The notes below the pieces were generated by a model, which saw nothing but the letters and a program-made list of their open reading frames with translations, ran no database searches and was not told the origin of the DNA. The position numbers were made by a program, and so were the translations under genes. From assembly GCF_003627995.1 (NCBI RefSeq), contig NZ_CP032707.1:421501-485500 (forward strand): 64,000 bases of DNA. The letters are read 5' to 3'. Source of the DNA: Brevundimonas naejangsanensis. Its GTDB lineage: Bacteria > Pseudomonadota > Alphaproteobacteria > Caulobacterales > Caulobacteraceae. Shown in pieces: positions 9,676 to 18,339 of this stretch. How positions within the stretch are numbered: position 1 is the first letter of the stretch; the number at the start of each line of letters is the position of its first letter.

Positions 9676-10788
9676 ATGAGCGATCAGGCCCTTAAGACTA
9701 CCCCCCTCAACGCCGCGCACCGCGCGCTGGGCGCCCGCATGGTCGGCTTCGGCGGCTACGACATGCCGGTCCAGTATGAAGGCGTGCTGGCCGAGCACCG
9801 CTGGACCCGCGAACACGCCGGCCTGTTCGACGTCTCCCACATGGGCCAGGCCCGCATCACCGGCGCCGACGCCATCGCCCAGTTCGAGCGTTTCGTGCCG
9901 GGCGACTATGCGATCGTGAAGCCGGGCAAGCAGAAATATTCGGTGCTGCTGAACGACCAGGGCGGCATCATGGACGACCTGATGGCGGGCAAGCCGTTCG
10001 AGGACGGCCTCTACGTCGTCGTCAACGCCGGCAACAAGGACGCCGACTTCGCCTTCCTGAACGCCAACCTGTCGGGCGACGCCAAGCTGGAGGTGCTGGA
10101 CCGCGCCCTGCTGGCCATCCAGGGGCCGGAAGCCGCCGAGGTCATGGCCAAGCACGCGCCGGCCCTGGGCGACATGGGCTTCATGGACTGCCAGACCGTG
10201 ACCCTGTTCGGCGAGGAGTGCATCGTCTCGCGCTCGGGCTACACCGGCGAGGACGGCTACGAGATTTCGCTTCCGGCCGCCGCCGCCGAGCGGGTGTGGC
10301 CCCTGCTGCTGTCGGACGCCCGCGTGAAGCCGATCGGCCTGGGTGCGCGCGATTCCCTGCGCCTCGAAGCCGGCCTGCCGCTGCACGGCCATGACGTCGA
10401 CGTCGGGACCACCCCGGTCGAGGCCGGCCTGACCTTCGCCCTGTCCAAGTCGCGCAAGGAGCGCGCCGACTTCGCCGGCGCCGAGACCATCCTCAAGCAG
10501 CTGGCCGACGGCCCGGCCCGCGTCCGCGTCGGCCTGCACGTCAAGGAAGGCGCCCCGGCCCGCGAAGGCGCCGAGATCGCCGACATGGACGGCGCCGTGA
10601 TCGGCAAGATCACCTCGGGCGGCCCCTCGCCGACGCTGGGGCACAACATCGCCATGGGCTACGTCCCGCCCGCCTTCGCGGAACTGGGCACGGCGCTGAA
10701 GGTTCTGGTGCGCGGTCGCCCGGCCGCCGCCGAAGTCGTCGCTACCCCCTTCGTGGCGACCCGCTATTATCGGAAGCCGAAGGCCTAA
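9676..10788 (+). CDS. gcvT: Glycine cleavage system aminomethyltransferase (T protein)
   Basis: T protein transfers the methylene group from the aminomethyl-lipoyl H protein to tetrahydrofolate, releasing ammonia. The 370-aa product opens with TPLNAAHRALGARMVGFGGYDMPVQY and contains LFDVSHMGQ and SRSGYTGEDGYEI, both family signatures, followed by the barrel domain ending in FVATRYYRKPKA. It is the first gene after the glycine riboswitch and heads the gcvT-H-PA-PB operon. Confidence 0.97.
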   Translation: MSDQALKTTPLNAAHRALGARMVGFGGYDMPVQYEGVLAEHRWTREHAGLFDVSHMGQARITGADAIAQFERFVPGDYAIVKPGKQKYSVLLNDQGGIMDDLMAGKPFEDGLYVVVNAGNKDADFAFLNANLSGDAKLEVLDRALLAIQGPEAAEVMAKHAPALGDMGFMDCQTVTLFGEECIVSRSGYTGEDGYEISLPAAAAERVWPLLLSDARVKPIGLGARDSLRLEAGLPLHGHDVDVGTTPVEAGLTFALSKSRKERADFAGAETILKQLADGPARVRVGLHVKEGAPAREGAEIADMDGAVIGKITSGGPSPTLGHNIAMGYVPPAFAELGTALKVLVRGRPAAAEVVATPFVATRYYRKPKA

Positions 10789-10802
10789 GGCCCTCCCCCC
10801 TT

Positions 10803-10832
10803 CCGTCATCCTCGGCACAAGGCCGAGGAAGA
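10803..10832. repeat. Short GTCATCCTCGG hairpin fragment
   Basis: In the gcvT-gcvH gap: CCGTCATCCTCGG followed by GGCCGAGGAAGAC, giving a CCTCGGC/GCCGAGG stem. It looks like a half-copy of the GTCATCCCGG repeat family inserted within the operon. Confidence 0.5.
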
Positions 10833-10879
10833 CGCCTTGAAACAAAGCCTGGACCACAGGCTCTATGAGGAAGACCAGA

Positions 10880-11245
10880 ATGAAGTTCACCAAGGATCAC
10901 GAGTGGGTTCGCCTGGACGGCGACGTCGCCACCGTCGGCATCTCCAAACACGCGGCTGACGCCCTGGGCGACGTGGTGTTCGTCGAGACGCCGGAAGCCG
11001 GCAAGACCGTCTCGGTCGGCGACAGCTTCGCCGTCGTGGAGTCGGTCAAGGCCGCCTCGGACGTCTACGCCCCCATCGCCGGCGAAGTGGTCGAGGGCAA
11101 CGCCGTCCTGGCCTCGGCCCCGGAAACCGTCAACGCCGACCCAGAAGGCGAAGGCTGGTTCGCCAAGATCAAGGTGTCGGACGCCTCGGCCCTGGACGGC
11201 CTGATGGACCGCGCCGCCTACGACGCCTACCTGACCACCCTCTAA
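10880..11245 (+). CDS. gcvH: Glycine cleavage system H protein
   Basis: Small lipoyl carrier that shuttles the aminomethyl group between P, T and L proteins. The 121-aa product has the start [12 protein letters not shown] and the lipoylation motif [14 protein letters not shown] with Lys57 as the modified residue. An upstream in-frame ATG at 10865 exists, but a GAGGAAG ribosome binding site at about 10865-10872 fits the ATG at 10880 better. Confidence 0.97.
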   Translation: MKFTKDHEWVRLDGDVATVGISKHAADALGDVVFVETPEAGKTVSVGDSFAVVESVKAASDVYAPIAGEVVEGNAVLASAPETVNADPEGEGWFAKIKVSDASALDGLMDRAAYDAYLTTL

Positions 11246-11252
11246 GTCCCGC

Positions 11253-11350
11253 CGTCGTCCCGGACGGCGCGGCGCGCCGGTCCGGGATCGCCGGATTTTC
11301 CGCCGCTTGAAGCGCTCCCGGAGCGTCGCGCCCCGCGACCTCCGGGATGC
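11253..11350. repeat. Degenerate GTCATCCCGG-type repeat within the gcv operon
   Basis: Between gcvH and gcvPA the sequence contains GTCGTCCCGGACGGCGCGGC, GCGCCGGTCCGGGATCG and CTCCGGGATGCCG, the same vocabulary as the other GTCATCCCGG elements but broken up. It may form an intercistronic hairpin in gcv mRNA. Confidence 0.5.
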
Positions 11351-11365
11351 CGCCGAGGACCTGTA

Positions 11366-12712
11366 ATGCGCTACCTCCCCCTGACGCCCGACGATCGCGA
11401 GGCCATGCTGGCCGCCATCGGCGCCGAATCCATCGACGACCTGTTCATCGACGTGCCGCAGGCCGCGCGACGCGACGGCTTCGTCGACCTGCCCCGCGTG
11501 GCGGGCGAGCTGGAGGTCGAACGCGCCCTCTCGACCATGGCGGGCAAGAACGCCACGGCCTCGACCGTGCCCTTCTTCTGCGGCGCCGGCGCCTACAAGC
11601 ACCACGTCCCGGCCACGGTCGATCACGTGATCCAGCGGTCGGAGTTCCTGACCAGCTACACCCCCTATCAGCCGGAAATCGCGCAAGGGACCCTGCAGTA
11701 CCTGTACGAGTTCCAGACCCAGGTCGCGAACCTGACCGGCATGGAAGTCGCCAACGCCTCGCTTTATGACGGCTCGACGGCGATGGCCGAGGGCGTGCTG
11801 ATGGCCACCCGCGTGACCCGCCGCAACAAGGCCGTCATCTCGGGCGGGGTCCACCCCCACTACGTCAAGGCGACCGAGACCGTGGTTCACGCCGTCGGCG
11901 TCGAGACCCAGGCCCTGACCGCCGCCGTCGACGCCGAAGACGCCGTCATCGCCGCCATCGACAAGGACACGGCCTGCGTCGTCGTCCAGACCCCCAACGT
12001 CTTCGGCACCGCCACGGACGTGACCAAGATCGCCGAGGCCGCCCACGCCGCCGGCGCCCTGCTGATCGTCGTGGTGACCGAGGCCGTGTCGATGGGCCTG
12101 CTGAAGTCGCCTGGCGAAATGGGCGCCGACATCGTCGCGGCCGAAGGCCAGTCGATCGGCAACGCCCTGAACTTCGGCGGCCCCTACATCGGCCTGTTCG
12201 CCACCCGCGAGAAGCTGCTGCGCCAGACGCCCGGCCGCTATTGCGGCGAGACGGTGGACGCCGAGGGCCGCCGCGGCTTCGTCCTGACCCTGTCGACGCG
12301 CGAGCAGCACATCCGCCGCGACAAGGCCACCTCGAACATCTGCACCAACTCGGGCCTCTGCTGCCTGGCGTTCAGCATCCACATGAGCCTGCTGGGCGAG
12401 ACGGGCCTGCGCCAGCTGGCCCTGCTCAACCACGAGAAGGCCGTCGCCACGCGCGACGCTCTGGCCGCCATTCCGGGCGTCGAAATCCTGACCCCGCGCT
12501 TCTTCAACGAGTTCGCGGTCAAGCTGCCCAAGAACGCCGCGGAGGTCGTCCAGACGATGGCGGACAACGGCGTCCTGTGCGGCGTGCCCTACAGCCGCCT
12601 GGCCCCGGACGCGGGCCTCGACGACGTCCTGCTGGTCGCCGCCACCGAGACGACGCTGGACGCCGACATCAAGATCCTGGCGGCTTCGCTCGCCAAGGTC
12701 CTGGCCGCCTAA
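11366..12712 (+). CDS. gcvPA: Glycine dehydrogenase (decarboxylating) subunit 1
   Basis: First half of the split P protein, which with gcvPB forms the PLP-dependent glycine decarboxylase. The 448-aa product starts [15 protein letters not shown] and contains [40 protein letters not shown] and [18 protein letters not shown], all typical of the N-terminal subunit. The PLP-binding Lys is on the partner. The stop codon is followed 15 bp later by gcvPB. Confidence 0.97.
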   Translation: MRYLPLTPDDREAMLAAIGAESIDDLFIDVPQAARRDGFVDLPRVAGELEVERALSTMAGKNATASTVPFFCGAGAYKHHVPATVDHVIQRSEFLTSYTPYQPEIAQGTLQYLYEFQTQVANLTGMEVANASLYDGSTAMAEGVLMATRVTRRNKAVISGGVHPHYVKATETVVHAVGVETQALTAAVDAEDAVIAAIDKDTACVVVQTPNVFGTATDVTKIAEAAHAAGALLIVVVTEAVSMGLLKSPGEMGADIVAAEGQSIGNALNFGGPYIGLFATREKLLRQTPGRYCGETVDAEGRRGFVLTLSTREQHIRRDKATSNICTNSGLCCLAFSIHMSLLGETGLRQLALLNHEKAVATRDALAAIPGVEILTPRFFNEFAVKLPKNAAEVVQTMADNGVLCGVPYSRLAPDAGLDDVLLVAATETTLDADIKILAASLAKVLAA

Positions 12713-12727
12713 AGGGAGTTTGGAACC

Positions 12728-14305
12728 ATGAGCACGATGAACACTGTCGGCCGTCCGACCGCCCCCAACGCCGGCTTCGACAACGACTACAAGCACCCGA
12801 CCCTTACCGGCGGGCGCGGCCTGCTTCAGGACGAGCCGCTGATCTTCGAAGGCGAAGGCTGGGGCAAGACCGGCGTCGATCTGCCCAAACCTGCCACCGA
12901 CGGCTCGGACCTGGGCGACCTGGTCCGCAAGGATCCGATCGGCCTGCCCGGCCTGTCCGAGCCCGAGGCCATGCGCCACTATGTGCGCCTGAGCCAGAAG
13001 AACCACGCCATCGACCTGGCCATCTATCCGCTGGGGTCGTGCACGATGAAGCACAACCCGCGCCTGAACGAGAAGATGGCGCGTCTGCCCGGCTTCTCGG
13101 ACATCCACCCGCTGCAGCCGCAGTCGACGGTGCAGGGCGCGCTGGAGTTGATGGACAACCTGGCCCACTGGCTGACGACGCTGACGGGCATGCCCGCGGT
13201 GGCCCTGTCGCCCAAGGCCGGCGCCCATGGCGAACTGTGCGGCCTGATGGCCATCCGCGCCGCCCACGAAGCCAAGGGCGAGCATGAGCAGCGCCGCAAG
13301 GTGCTGGTCCCGACCTCGGCCCACGGCACCAACCCGGCCACGGCCGCCTTCGTCGGCTATTCGGTCGTGGAAGTAGCCCAGACCGACGACGGCCGCGTCG
13401 ACGTGGCCGACCTCGCCGCCAAGCTGGGTCCGGACGTGGCGGCCATCATGGTCACCAACCCGAACACCTGCGGCCTGTTCGAGCGCGACATCCTGGAGAT
13501 CAGCCGCCTGACCCACGAAGCGGGCGCCTACTTCTATTGCGACGGCGCCAACTTCAACGCCATCGTCGGCCGGGTGCGCCCCGGCGACCTGGGCGTCGAC
13601 GCCATGCACATCAACCTGCACAAGACCTTCTCGACGCCGCACGGCGGCGGGGGGCCGGGCGCCGGTCCGGTGGTGCTGTCGGAAGCCCTCGCCCCGTTCG
13701 CGCCTGCGCCTTGGGTCGTGAACACCGGCGACGGCTACAAGCTGGTCGAGCGCGAGGAAGACGAGGCCGAACAGGCTTTTGGCCGCCTGTGCGCCTTCCA
13801 GGGGCAGATGGGCATGTATGTGCGCGCCCTCAGCTACATGATGTCCCACGGCTCCGACGGCCTGCGTCAGGTCGCCGAGGACGCCGTCCTGAACGCCAAC
13901 TACATCAAGGCCCGTCTTGAGGACCTGATGAGCCCGGCTTTCCCCGAGGGCCCCTGCATGCACGAGGCCCTGTTCGACGACGAATGGCTGAAGGGCACGG
14001 ACATCACCACGCTCGACTTCGCCAAGGCGATGATCGACGAGGGCTTCCACCCGATGACCATGTACTTCCCCCTGGTCGTCCACGGGGCCATGCTGATCGA
14101 GCCGACCGAGACCGAGTCCAAGGCCGAGCTGGATCGCTTCATCGAGGCCATGCGCCTACTGGCCCAGGCGGCCAAGGCGGGCGACGTGGACCGCTTCAAG
14201 GGCGCGCCCTTCCACGCGCCCCTGCGGCGCCTGGACGAGACCCGCGCCGCGCGCTCGCCGCGCCTGCGCTGGTCGGCCCCGGAAGGCTCCAACCGCGCCG
14301 GCTGA
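12728..14305 (+). CDS. gcvPB: Glycine dehydrogenase (decarboxylating) subunit 2
   Basis: Second half of the split glycine decarboxylase, 525 aa. The PLP-attachment region reads NLHKTFSTPHGGGGPG (Lys in HKTF), preceded by the family segments YPLGSCTMKHNP, GAHGELCGLMAI and TSAHGTNPATAA. An AAGGGAG Shine-Dalgarno precedes the ATG by about 9 bp. It is the last gene of the glycine-riboswitch operon; no lpd is present nearby, so the L protein is presumably shared with 2-oxoacid dehydrogenases. Confidence 0.97.
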   Translation: MSTMNTVGRPTAPNAGFDNDYKHPTLTGGRGLLQDEPLIFEGEGWGKTGVDLPKPATDGSDLGDLVRKDPIGLPGLSEPEAMRHYVRLSQKNHAIDLAIYPLGSCTMKHNPRLNEKMARLPGFSDIHPLQPQSTVQGALELMDNLAHWLTTLTGMPAVALSPKAGAHGELCGLMAIRAAHEAKGEHEQRRKVLVPTSAHGTNPATAAFVGYSVVEVAQTDDGRVDVADLAAKLGPDVAAIMVTNPNTCGLFERDILEISRLTHEAGAYFYCDGANFNAIVGRVRPGDLGVDAMHINLHKTFSTPHGGGGPGAGPVVLSEALAPFAPAPWVVNTGDGYKLVEREEDEAEQAFGRLCAFQGQMGMYVRALSYMMSHGSDGLRQVAEDAVLNANYIKARLEDLMSPAFPEGPCMHEALFDDEWLKGTDITTLDFAKAMIDEGFHPMTMYFPLVVHGAMLIEPTETESKAELDRFIEAMRLLAQAAKAGDVDRFKGAPFHAPLRRLDETRAARSPRLRWSAPEGSNRAG

Positions 14306-14330
14306 CGTCGACGACAAGCCTGACGACAAG

Positions 14331-14360
14331 GAACGCCGTGTCTTTCGGGACACGGCGTTC
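14331..14360 (+). terminator. 12-bp perfect hairpin after gcvPB
   Basis: GAACGCCGTGTC and its exact complement GACACGGCGTTC flank a 6-nt TTTCGG loop, 25 bp after the gcvPB stop. The stem is strong but the following bases (TGCATTTCGG) lack a clear T-run, so it may terminate with help from Rho or protect the mRNA 3' end. Confidence 0.6.
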
Positions 14361-14476
14361 TGCATTTCGGGCCGCCCTTACGAAAGCGTCATGCCGACGC
14401 CGCCTTTCGGCCTTGTCTCACGGGTTTAGTGCAGGTCGGCCCCTTCCCCTGGCCGCTCCCTTGTTTCGAGACGTCC

Positions 14477-14881
14477 GTGACCCTGGTCCTGCCCTCGCTG
14501 CGCCCTTCCTCGCCGCCCCGTCCGGGGCTGGCGCGGCGTCTGCGTCGCCTGGCCCTGATGGCCGTGGGCTTCCTCGTCATCCTGCTGGGCGTCCTGATCG
14601 CCCCCCTGCCCGGTCCCGGCGGCGTGCCGGTCATCGCGCTCGGCCTCGTCATCGTCCTGCGCAACTCCTGGTGGGCCAAGCGGCAGTTCATCCGCGCCCA
14701 GCGCGCCCGGCCCAACTGGGTCTATCCCTTCCGCCGCCTGATGCGGAAGAAGCCCGAGATCGCTCCCGTCTTCTGGCAGCAGACCCTGCGCGCCGAGAAG
14801 ATGGTGCTGCGCCGCCGCCGCCGTCCGCTGGCGCGCTTCCGGCGCCGCCTGCGCCGAGCCTGGCGCGCGCTCCGCCAATAA
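14477..14881 (+). CDS. PGPGW-type transmembrane protein
   Basis: About 134 aa with a long hydrophobic hairpin (LMAVGFLVILLGVLIA, then PLPGPGGVPVIALGLVIVL) and a strongly basic C terminus. The motif PLPGPGGVPVIALG is the signature of the putative transmembrane protein family PGPGW. Function unknown. Start is uncertain: a GTG at 14477 (VTLVLPSL) was used, with a GTG at 14429 as the alternative; neither has a strong ribosome binding site. Confidence 0.65.
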   Translation: MTLVLPSLRPSSPPRPGLARRLRRLALMAVGFLVILLGVLIAPLPGPGGVPVIALGLVIVLRNSWWAKRQFIRAQRARPNWVYPFRRLMRKKPEIAPVFWQQTLRAEKMVLRRRRRPLARFRRRLRRAWRALRQ

Positions 14882-14999
14882 AGGCCAAGCTAAGGCCAAC
14901 ACGGGAATGTGAACGGCGTTCATGCCGCTTCCGCGCGGATCGGCGTATGCTCCCCCTTGCGTAGTCTCGAAGTTGATAGCGTTGGGAGGCGCTTTTCAC

Positions 15000-15470
15000 A
15001 TGATGTCACGCGTAAAAAAGGGAATCATCGCCGGTTTCATAGCGACCGTCGTGGTTTCCGTGCTTGAGCTCGGCAACATGCTTCTGGGTCAGATGTTCGA
15101 CCCGTTCCCGAGCGTTGTGGCCCGACTGTTCGGCATGCCCGGCAATCTGGCGGCCGGATGGGCGCTGCACTTCATCGTCGGTTCCCTGATCCTGGGCTCC
15201 CTGTTCGGGATCATCCATGAGCGCATCCCCACGCGGACGCCCGAGACCAAGGGCATCCTGTTCGCCGTGGCGGCCTGGGTGGCGATGATGCTGTTCATCA
15301 CCATGATCGGCGATCCGCGCACCTTCACCGGTTCGGCGGGCTTCGGCACCTTCGGCTGGATGCTGGTGACCCACATGGTCTACGGCGGGGTCATGGGCAA
15401 CCTCTACGCCCGCCTGGTCGCGCGTGAGAAGCGCGGCGCCGCTCCGATCGGGGCCGCTCCGGCCCACTAG
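15000..15470 (+). CDS. Four-segment integral membrane protein, unknown
   Basis: 156-aa hydrophobic protein beginning MMSRVKKGIIAGFIATVVVS, with four predicted membrane segments (about residues 8-28, 48-70, 86-104 and 115-138). The layout of a short basic N terminus, GxIAG...V-S-LELG and a C-terminal THMVYGGVMGNLYA recalls the DUF6789/YagU-like group, but this is only a resemblance. The gene stands alone and ends about 40 bp before a strong bidirectional terminator. Confidence 0.65.
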   Translation: MMSRVKKGIIAGFIATVVVSVLELGNMLLGQMFDPFPSVVARLFGMPGNLAAGWALHFIVGSLILGSLFGIIHERIPTRTPETKGILFAVAAWVAMMLFITMIGDPRTFTGSAGFGTFGWMLVTHMVYGGVMGNLYARLVAREKRGAAPIGAAPAH

Positions 15471-15506
15471 GCCAAGGCTGGGTCCCGACACCTGGACCTG
15501 AAATGC

Positions 15507-15545
15507 AAAAGGCCCCGCCGGCGACGGCGGGGCCTGATGTTTTTG
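15507..15545. terminator. Bidirectional terminator between the membrane protein gene and the atp operon
   Basis: GGCCCCGCC (15511-15519) pairs perfectly with GGCGGGGCC (15526-15534) around a 6-nt loop. The + strand continues into TGATGTTTTT and the - strand into TTTTGCATTT, so it can stop both the rightward gene and the leftward atp operon end. Confidence 0.85.
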
Positions 15546-15567
15546 GGCTGCGCCGATCCGCTGGGGA

Positions 15568-16083
15568 TCAGTTCAGCTTGCCGTTGATCTGGGCGATAGC
15601 CTGATCCAGCAGCGGGTCCGTCTTGGCGCCGGCGATGCGGGCGGCCAGGATTTGCTGCGCGGCCTTGGCGGCCAGGTCGGCGGCCGCGGCCTTGACCTCT
15701 TGCGTCGCCTCGGCCTCGGCCTGGGCGATGCGGCGCTCGGCCAGGGCCTGGCGGCGGGCGGCCGATTCCTCGATGCGGGCCTTGGCGTCGGCTTCCAGAC
15801 GCTTGGCGTCGGCTTCGGCCGTAGCCAGCAGCTCGGCGGCCTGGGCCTCGGCCTCGGCCTTCTCCTGGCGGATCTGGGCCAGCATGGCTTCGGCTTCGGC
15901 GCGCAGGCGGGCGGCCTCGTCCAGGTCGGCCTGGATCTTGGCGCCCTTGGCGTCCAGGTTGGCGGCGACCAGCTTGGGCACCCCGGCCATCACCACGATG
16001 GCGACGAAGATCAGCAAGCCGACGGCGACCCACAGCTCAGGGTTGGCGACGTCATAAAAGTGACCGGTCAGGAAGGCGGGCAT
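15568..16083 (-). CDS. atpF: F0 ATP synthase subunit b
   Basis: Peripheral-stalk subunit, 171 aa. One N-terminal membrane segment (LWVAVGLLIFVAIVVMAG) is followed by a long Ala/Glu/Arg-rich coiled coil (about residues 45-150), as expected for subunit b linking F0 to F1. It lies 1 bp after atpF' and is the last gene of the operon; the F1 genes are not nearby, the usual split arrangement in alphaproteobacteria. Confidence 0.95.
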   Translation of the reverse strand: MPAFLTGHFYDVANPELWVAVGLLIFVAIVVMAGVPKLVAANLDAKGAKIQADLDEAARLRAEAEAMLAQIRQEKAEAEAQAAELLATAEADAKRLEADAKARIEESAARRQALAERRIAQAEAEATQEVKAAAADLAAKAAQQILAARIAGAKTDPLLDQAIAQINGKLN

Positions 16084-16084
16084 A

Positions 16085-16657
16085 TCAGGCGGCTCCCTTG
16101 ATGGCGGCGGCCAGTTCGGCGTCGGACGCCTTCGAGCCGGTCAGACGCTCCAGCATGGCGCCGGCGGCGTCAGAGGCGATGGCCGTGACGTTCGACATGG
16201 CGGCGTCGCGCGTCTTGGCGATGGCGCCTTCGGCCTCGGCGATGCGCGCGCTGACCACGGCCTCGTCGGCGGCCAGGCGGGCGTTGAATTCTTCGGTGAC
16301 GCGCTGCTTGGCGGCAGCGGCGGTGGCGCGGGCGTCGGCGCGGGCCTTCTCGACCTCGGCGCGGGCGGCCTCGGCCTGTTCGGCGGCCTCGGCCTGGACC
16401 GAGCGGGCGGCGGCGATGGCGCCGTCGATGGTCTCGGCGCGTTCGTCCATCACCTTGCGCAAGCGCGGAGCGAACACCTTGGCCACCAGCACATAGAGGA
16501 CGGCGAACAGGATCAGCAGATAGCCGATCTGGCCGGCCCAATGCTGGAATTCGAACTGGGGCAGTCCGCCCGAGGCATGCTCGGCCGCCGCCTGGGTCTC
16601 CGCATGGAGGTCGCCCTGCGCCGGGATCTGAACGTCGTGTGTGGGGGTGATGGCCAT
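16085..16657 (-). CDS. atpF': F0 ATP synthase subunit b'
   Basis: Second, divergent peripheral-stalk subunit found in photosynthetic bacteria and alphaproteobacteria, where b and b' form a heterodimer. 190 aa: a polar N-terminal extension of about 35 residues, the membrane segment IGYLLILFAVLYVLVAKVF with APRLRKVMDERAETIDGAIAAA after it, and a coiled coil. The FAPRLRKVMDER segment is typical of b'. Confidence 0.95.
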   Translation of the reverse strand: MAITPTHDVQIPAQGDLHAETQAAAEHASGGLPQFEFQHWAGQIGYLLILFAVLYVLVAKVFAPRLRKVMDERAETIDGAIAAARSVQAEAAEQAEAARAEVEKARADARATAAAAKQRVTEEFNARLAADEAVVSARIAEAEGAIAKTRDAAMSNVTAIASDAAGAMLERLTGSKASDAELAAAIKGAA

Positions 16658-16683
16658 GAACCGTCTATCGCTAGGTCAGGACA

Positions 16684-16728
16684 ACGGCGCGCAGGGCAGG
16701 CCCGCGCGCCGTCGATTCTGAAGAATCG
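16684..16728 (-). other. Pair of intercistronic hairpins between atpE and atpF'
   Basis: Two perfect stems lie back to back in the 81-bp gap: ACGGCGCGC/GCGCGCCGT (16684-16692 with 16704-16712, 11-nt loop) and CGATTCT/AGAATCG (16713-16719 with 16722-16728). Neither has a T-run, so they are better read as RNA-stability or processing elements downstream of atpE than as terminators. Confidence 0.5.
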
Positions 16729-16738
16729 TGGGCTGGGA

Positions 16739-16963
16739 TCAGCCGAAGATCATCAGGACGCCCAGCACGAAGGCCAGGATGCCCAGGGCTTCGGCCAGAG
16801 CCGCGCCGACGAACAGGTTGCCGACTTGCGAAGCAGCAGCCGCCGGGTTGCGCAGAGCGCCAGCCAGGAAGTTGCCGAAGATGTTGCCGACGGCCAGGGC
16901 CGAGCCGATCATGCCGAGGGTGGCGAGACCAGCGCCGATGTACTTGGCGGCTTCAGCGTCCAT
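16739..16963 (-). CDS. atpE: F0 ATP synthase subunit c
   Basis: Proteolipid of the rotating c ring, 74 aa, two membrane helices joined by the polar loop ALRNPAAA. The ion-carrying Glu is seen in [14 protein letters not shown] of helix 2. The N-terminal helix has [21 protein letters not shown], the usual glycine-rich packing motif. Many copies per complex are needed, and the hairpins just downstream may serve that need. Confidence 0.97.
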   Translation of the reverse strand: MDAEAAKYIGAGLATLGMIGSALAVGNIFGNFLAGALRNPAAAASQVGNLFVGAALAEALGILAFVLGVLMIFG

Positions 16964-17020
16964 GATGATATCCTAGTTCTTTGGAGCGTTGGAGGGTGGG
17001 GTTAGGACTGAACCAGAGCC

Positions 17021-17809
17021 TTAATGGCCCTCGCCCAGGTTGACCACATCGTTGAGGTAGATGCAGGTCAGAACGGTGAAGACGAAGGCCTGAAGGAAGG
17101 CCACCAGGAACTCAAGCGCCGTCATGGCCACGACCATGCCCAGGGACAGGGCCGCGACCGGAATGAAGGCGTAGGCCAGGCCGCCGGTAACGATGGCCAC
17201 CGCGCCCAGCTGAACGACGAACTGGGCGAAGATCTTCAGCGCCACGTGACCGCCCAGCATGTTGCCGAACAGACGAAGGGCCAGGGTGGCCGGGCGCAGC
17301 AGGAAGGAGACGAACTCGATGGCGCCGACGACCGGGCGCAGCAGCAGCGGCGCGCCCGACGGCCAGAACAGCTTGAGGAAGCCGAAGCCGTTCTTGACGA
17401 TGCCGACGATGATGACGGTCAGGAAGGTCAGCAGGCCCAGGGTGACGGTCACGGCCAGCTGCGAGGTGGCGGTGAAGGTCAGGAACATGCCCAGCAGGTT
17501 CATCGACAGAACCATCAGGAACATGGTGAAGGCGAAGGGGAAGTATTTGCGGCCTTCGTGACCGATGATGGAGTTGGCCAGGTTGTCGACCATGCCGAAC
17601 AGGCTTTCGCCCGCAGCCTGCATCCGGCCCGGCACCACCTTGGCGCCCGAGGTGGCCAGGGCCAGGAAGCCCACGACGCCGACGAAGGCAATGGTCATCG
17701 CCACGTGCGAATTGGTGATGGCCAGGGTCTGCTCGCCCAGGACGGGAACATTGACCGTGCCGAACTCGACGAGCGGCGTGACCTCAAATTGTTCAATCGG
17801 ACCGGCCAT
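17021..17809 (-). CDS. atpB: F0 ATP synthase subunit a
   Basis: Stator half-channel subunit, 262 aa, with five to six membrane segments. The essential Arg lies in LLRPATLALRLFGNMLGGH, and the C-terminal ALEFLVAFLQAFVFTVLTCIYLNDV segment is strongly conserved in the family. It begins 5 bp after atpI and is followed by atpE after a 57-bp gap. Confidence 0.96.
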   Translation of the reverse strand: MAGPIEQFEVTPLVEFGTVNVPVLGEQTLAITNSHVAMTIAFVGVVGFLALATSGAKVVPGRMQAAGESLFGMVDNLANSIIGHEGRKYFPFAFTMFLMVLSMNLLGMFLTFTATSQLAVTVTLGLLTFLTVIIVGIVKNGFGFLKLFWPSGAPLLLRPVVGAIEFVSFLLRPATLALRLFGNMLGGHVALKIFAQFVVQLGAVAIVTGGLAYAFIPVAALSLGMVVAMTALEFLVAFLQAFVFTVLTCIYLNDVVNLGEGH

Positions 17810-17814
17810 TAAGC

Positions 17815-18186
17815 CTATCGTTCCCTGTCTTCGTCATCGGCCTCGATGATGGGCTCGCCCTGTTGGGGCAAACCCGCCGCCTTGGCCTGCGCCATCAGCC
17901 GGTTGGCTGTGCGGCGCGCCATATAAATCGACAAGGCGAAGCCCAGAAGGACCCCGCCTACAACGCCCATCGGCGTCGTCCCGAACAACCGGTCGACGCC
18001 AAAACCAAATGCCAGACCGATCGCCACGCCGCCGAGCAGTTCGGCGATGATGCGATAGGCCTGCCCGACCACCTTCTGAGCGGCGACCTCGGCGGACTTG
18101 TCCGCCTGCGTCCTCGCCTCCAGAGCGGATGCGCTTTTGTTGAGGCGTTTGATCGCCTCTTCGCGCGATTCCTTCGTCGGGGACAT
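17815..18186 (-). CDS. atpI: AtpZ/AtpI family protein
   Basis: 123-aa accessory protein encoded first in the operon. A charged N-terminal helix is followed by two membrane segments, LLGGVAIGLAFGFGVDRLFG and MGVVGGVLLGFALSIYMA, and an acidic tail ending DDEDRER. The family is implicated in c-ring assembly and Mg/Ca transport with AtpZ. It is not part of the finished motor. Confidence 0.85.
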   Translation of the reverse strand: MSPTKESREEAIKRLNKSASALEARTQADKSAEVAAQKVVGQAYRIIAELLGGVAIGLAFGFGVDRLFGTTPMGVVGGVLLGFALSIYMARRTANRLMAQAKAAGLPQQGEPIIEADDEDRER

Positions 18187-18244
18187 GGGCCTGTTCGCTC
18201 AGCGCCCGGCGCGGGCCGGAACGGGTCTGAATTTCGGCGCGGAA

Positions 18245-18271
18245 CCTATAGGCGGGAGGCCCGCAGGTCAA
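18245..18271 (-). promoter_or_regulatory. Candidate promoter of the F0 operon
   Basis: On the minus strand TTGACC (18271-18266) is followed after 15 bp by TATAGG (18250-18245), about 60 bp before the atpI start. The spacer is short for sigma-70-like promoters, so this is tentative. Confidence 0.4.
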
Positions 18272-18283
18272 GGCGGCGCGCCT

Positions 18284-18297
18284 TGGACTTAAGTCCA
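18284..18297. promoter_or_regulatory. 14-bp perfect palindrome upstream of the F0 operon
   Basis: TGGACTTAAGTCCA lies 12 bp upstream of the candidate -35 box of the atp operon and 43 bp after the scpB stop. It is a possible operator; no known regulator's consensus is recognised. Confidence 0.35.
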
Positions 18298-18339
18298 TGA
18301 CTTTCCGTGGTTTCTTGGGGGCGCGACGTTCCGTCCCGG

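Noticed and set aside
7965..9695. 576-aa frame covering fbp on the opposite strand
   Set aside because: Runs through a repeat, antisense to fbp and over the riboswitch; no recognisable domain.
10742..14083. 1113-aa frame antisense to the gcv operon
   Set aside because: Lies entirely opposite gcvT, gcvH, gcvPA and gcvPB, is His/Gly/Val/Asp-rich low complexity without domains, and is explained by high GC at third codon positions.
14331..14360. gcvPB hairpin as a confident intrinsic terminator
   Set aside because: Strong stem but no T-run follows; kept only as a probable terminator.
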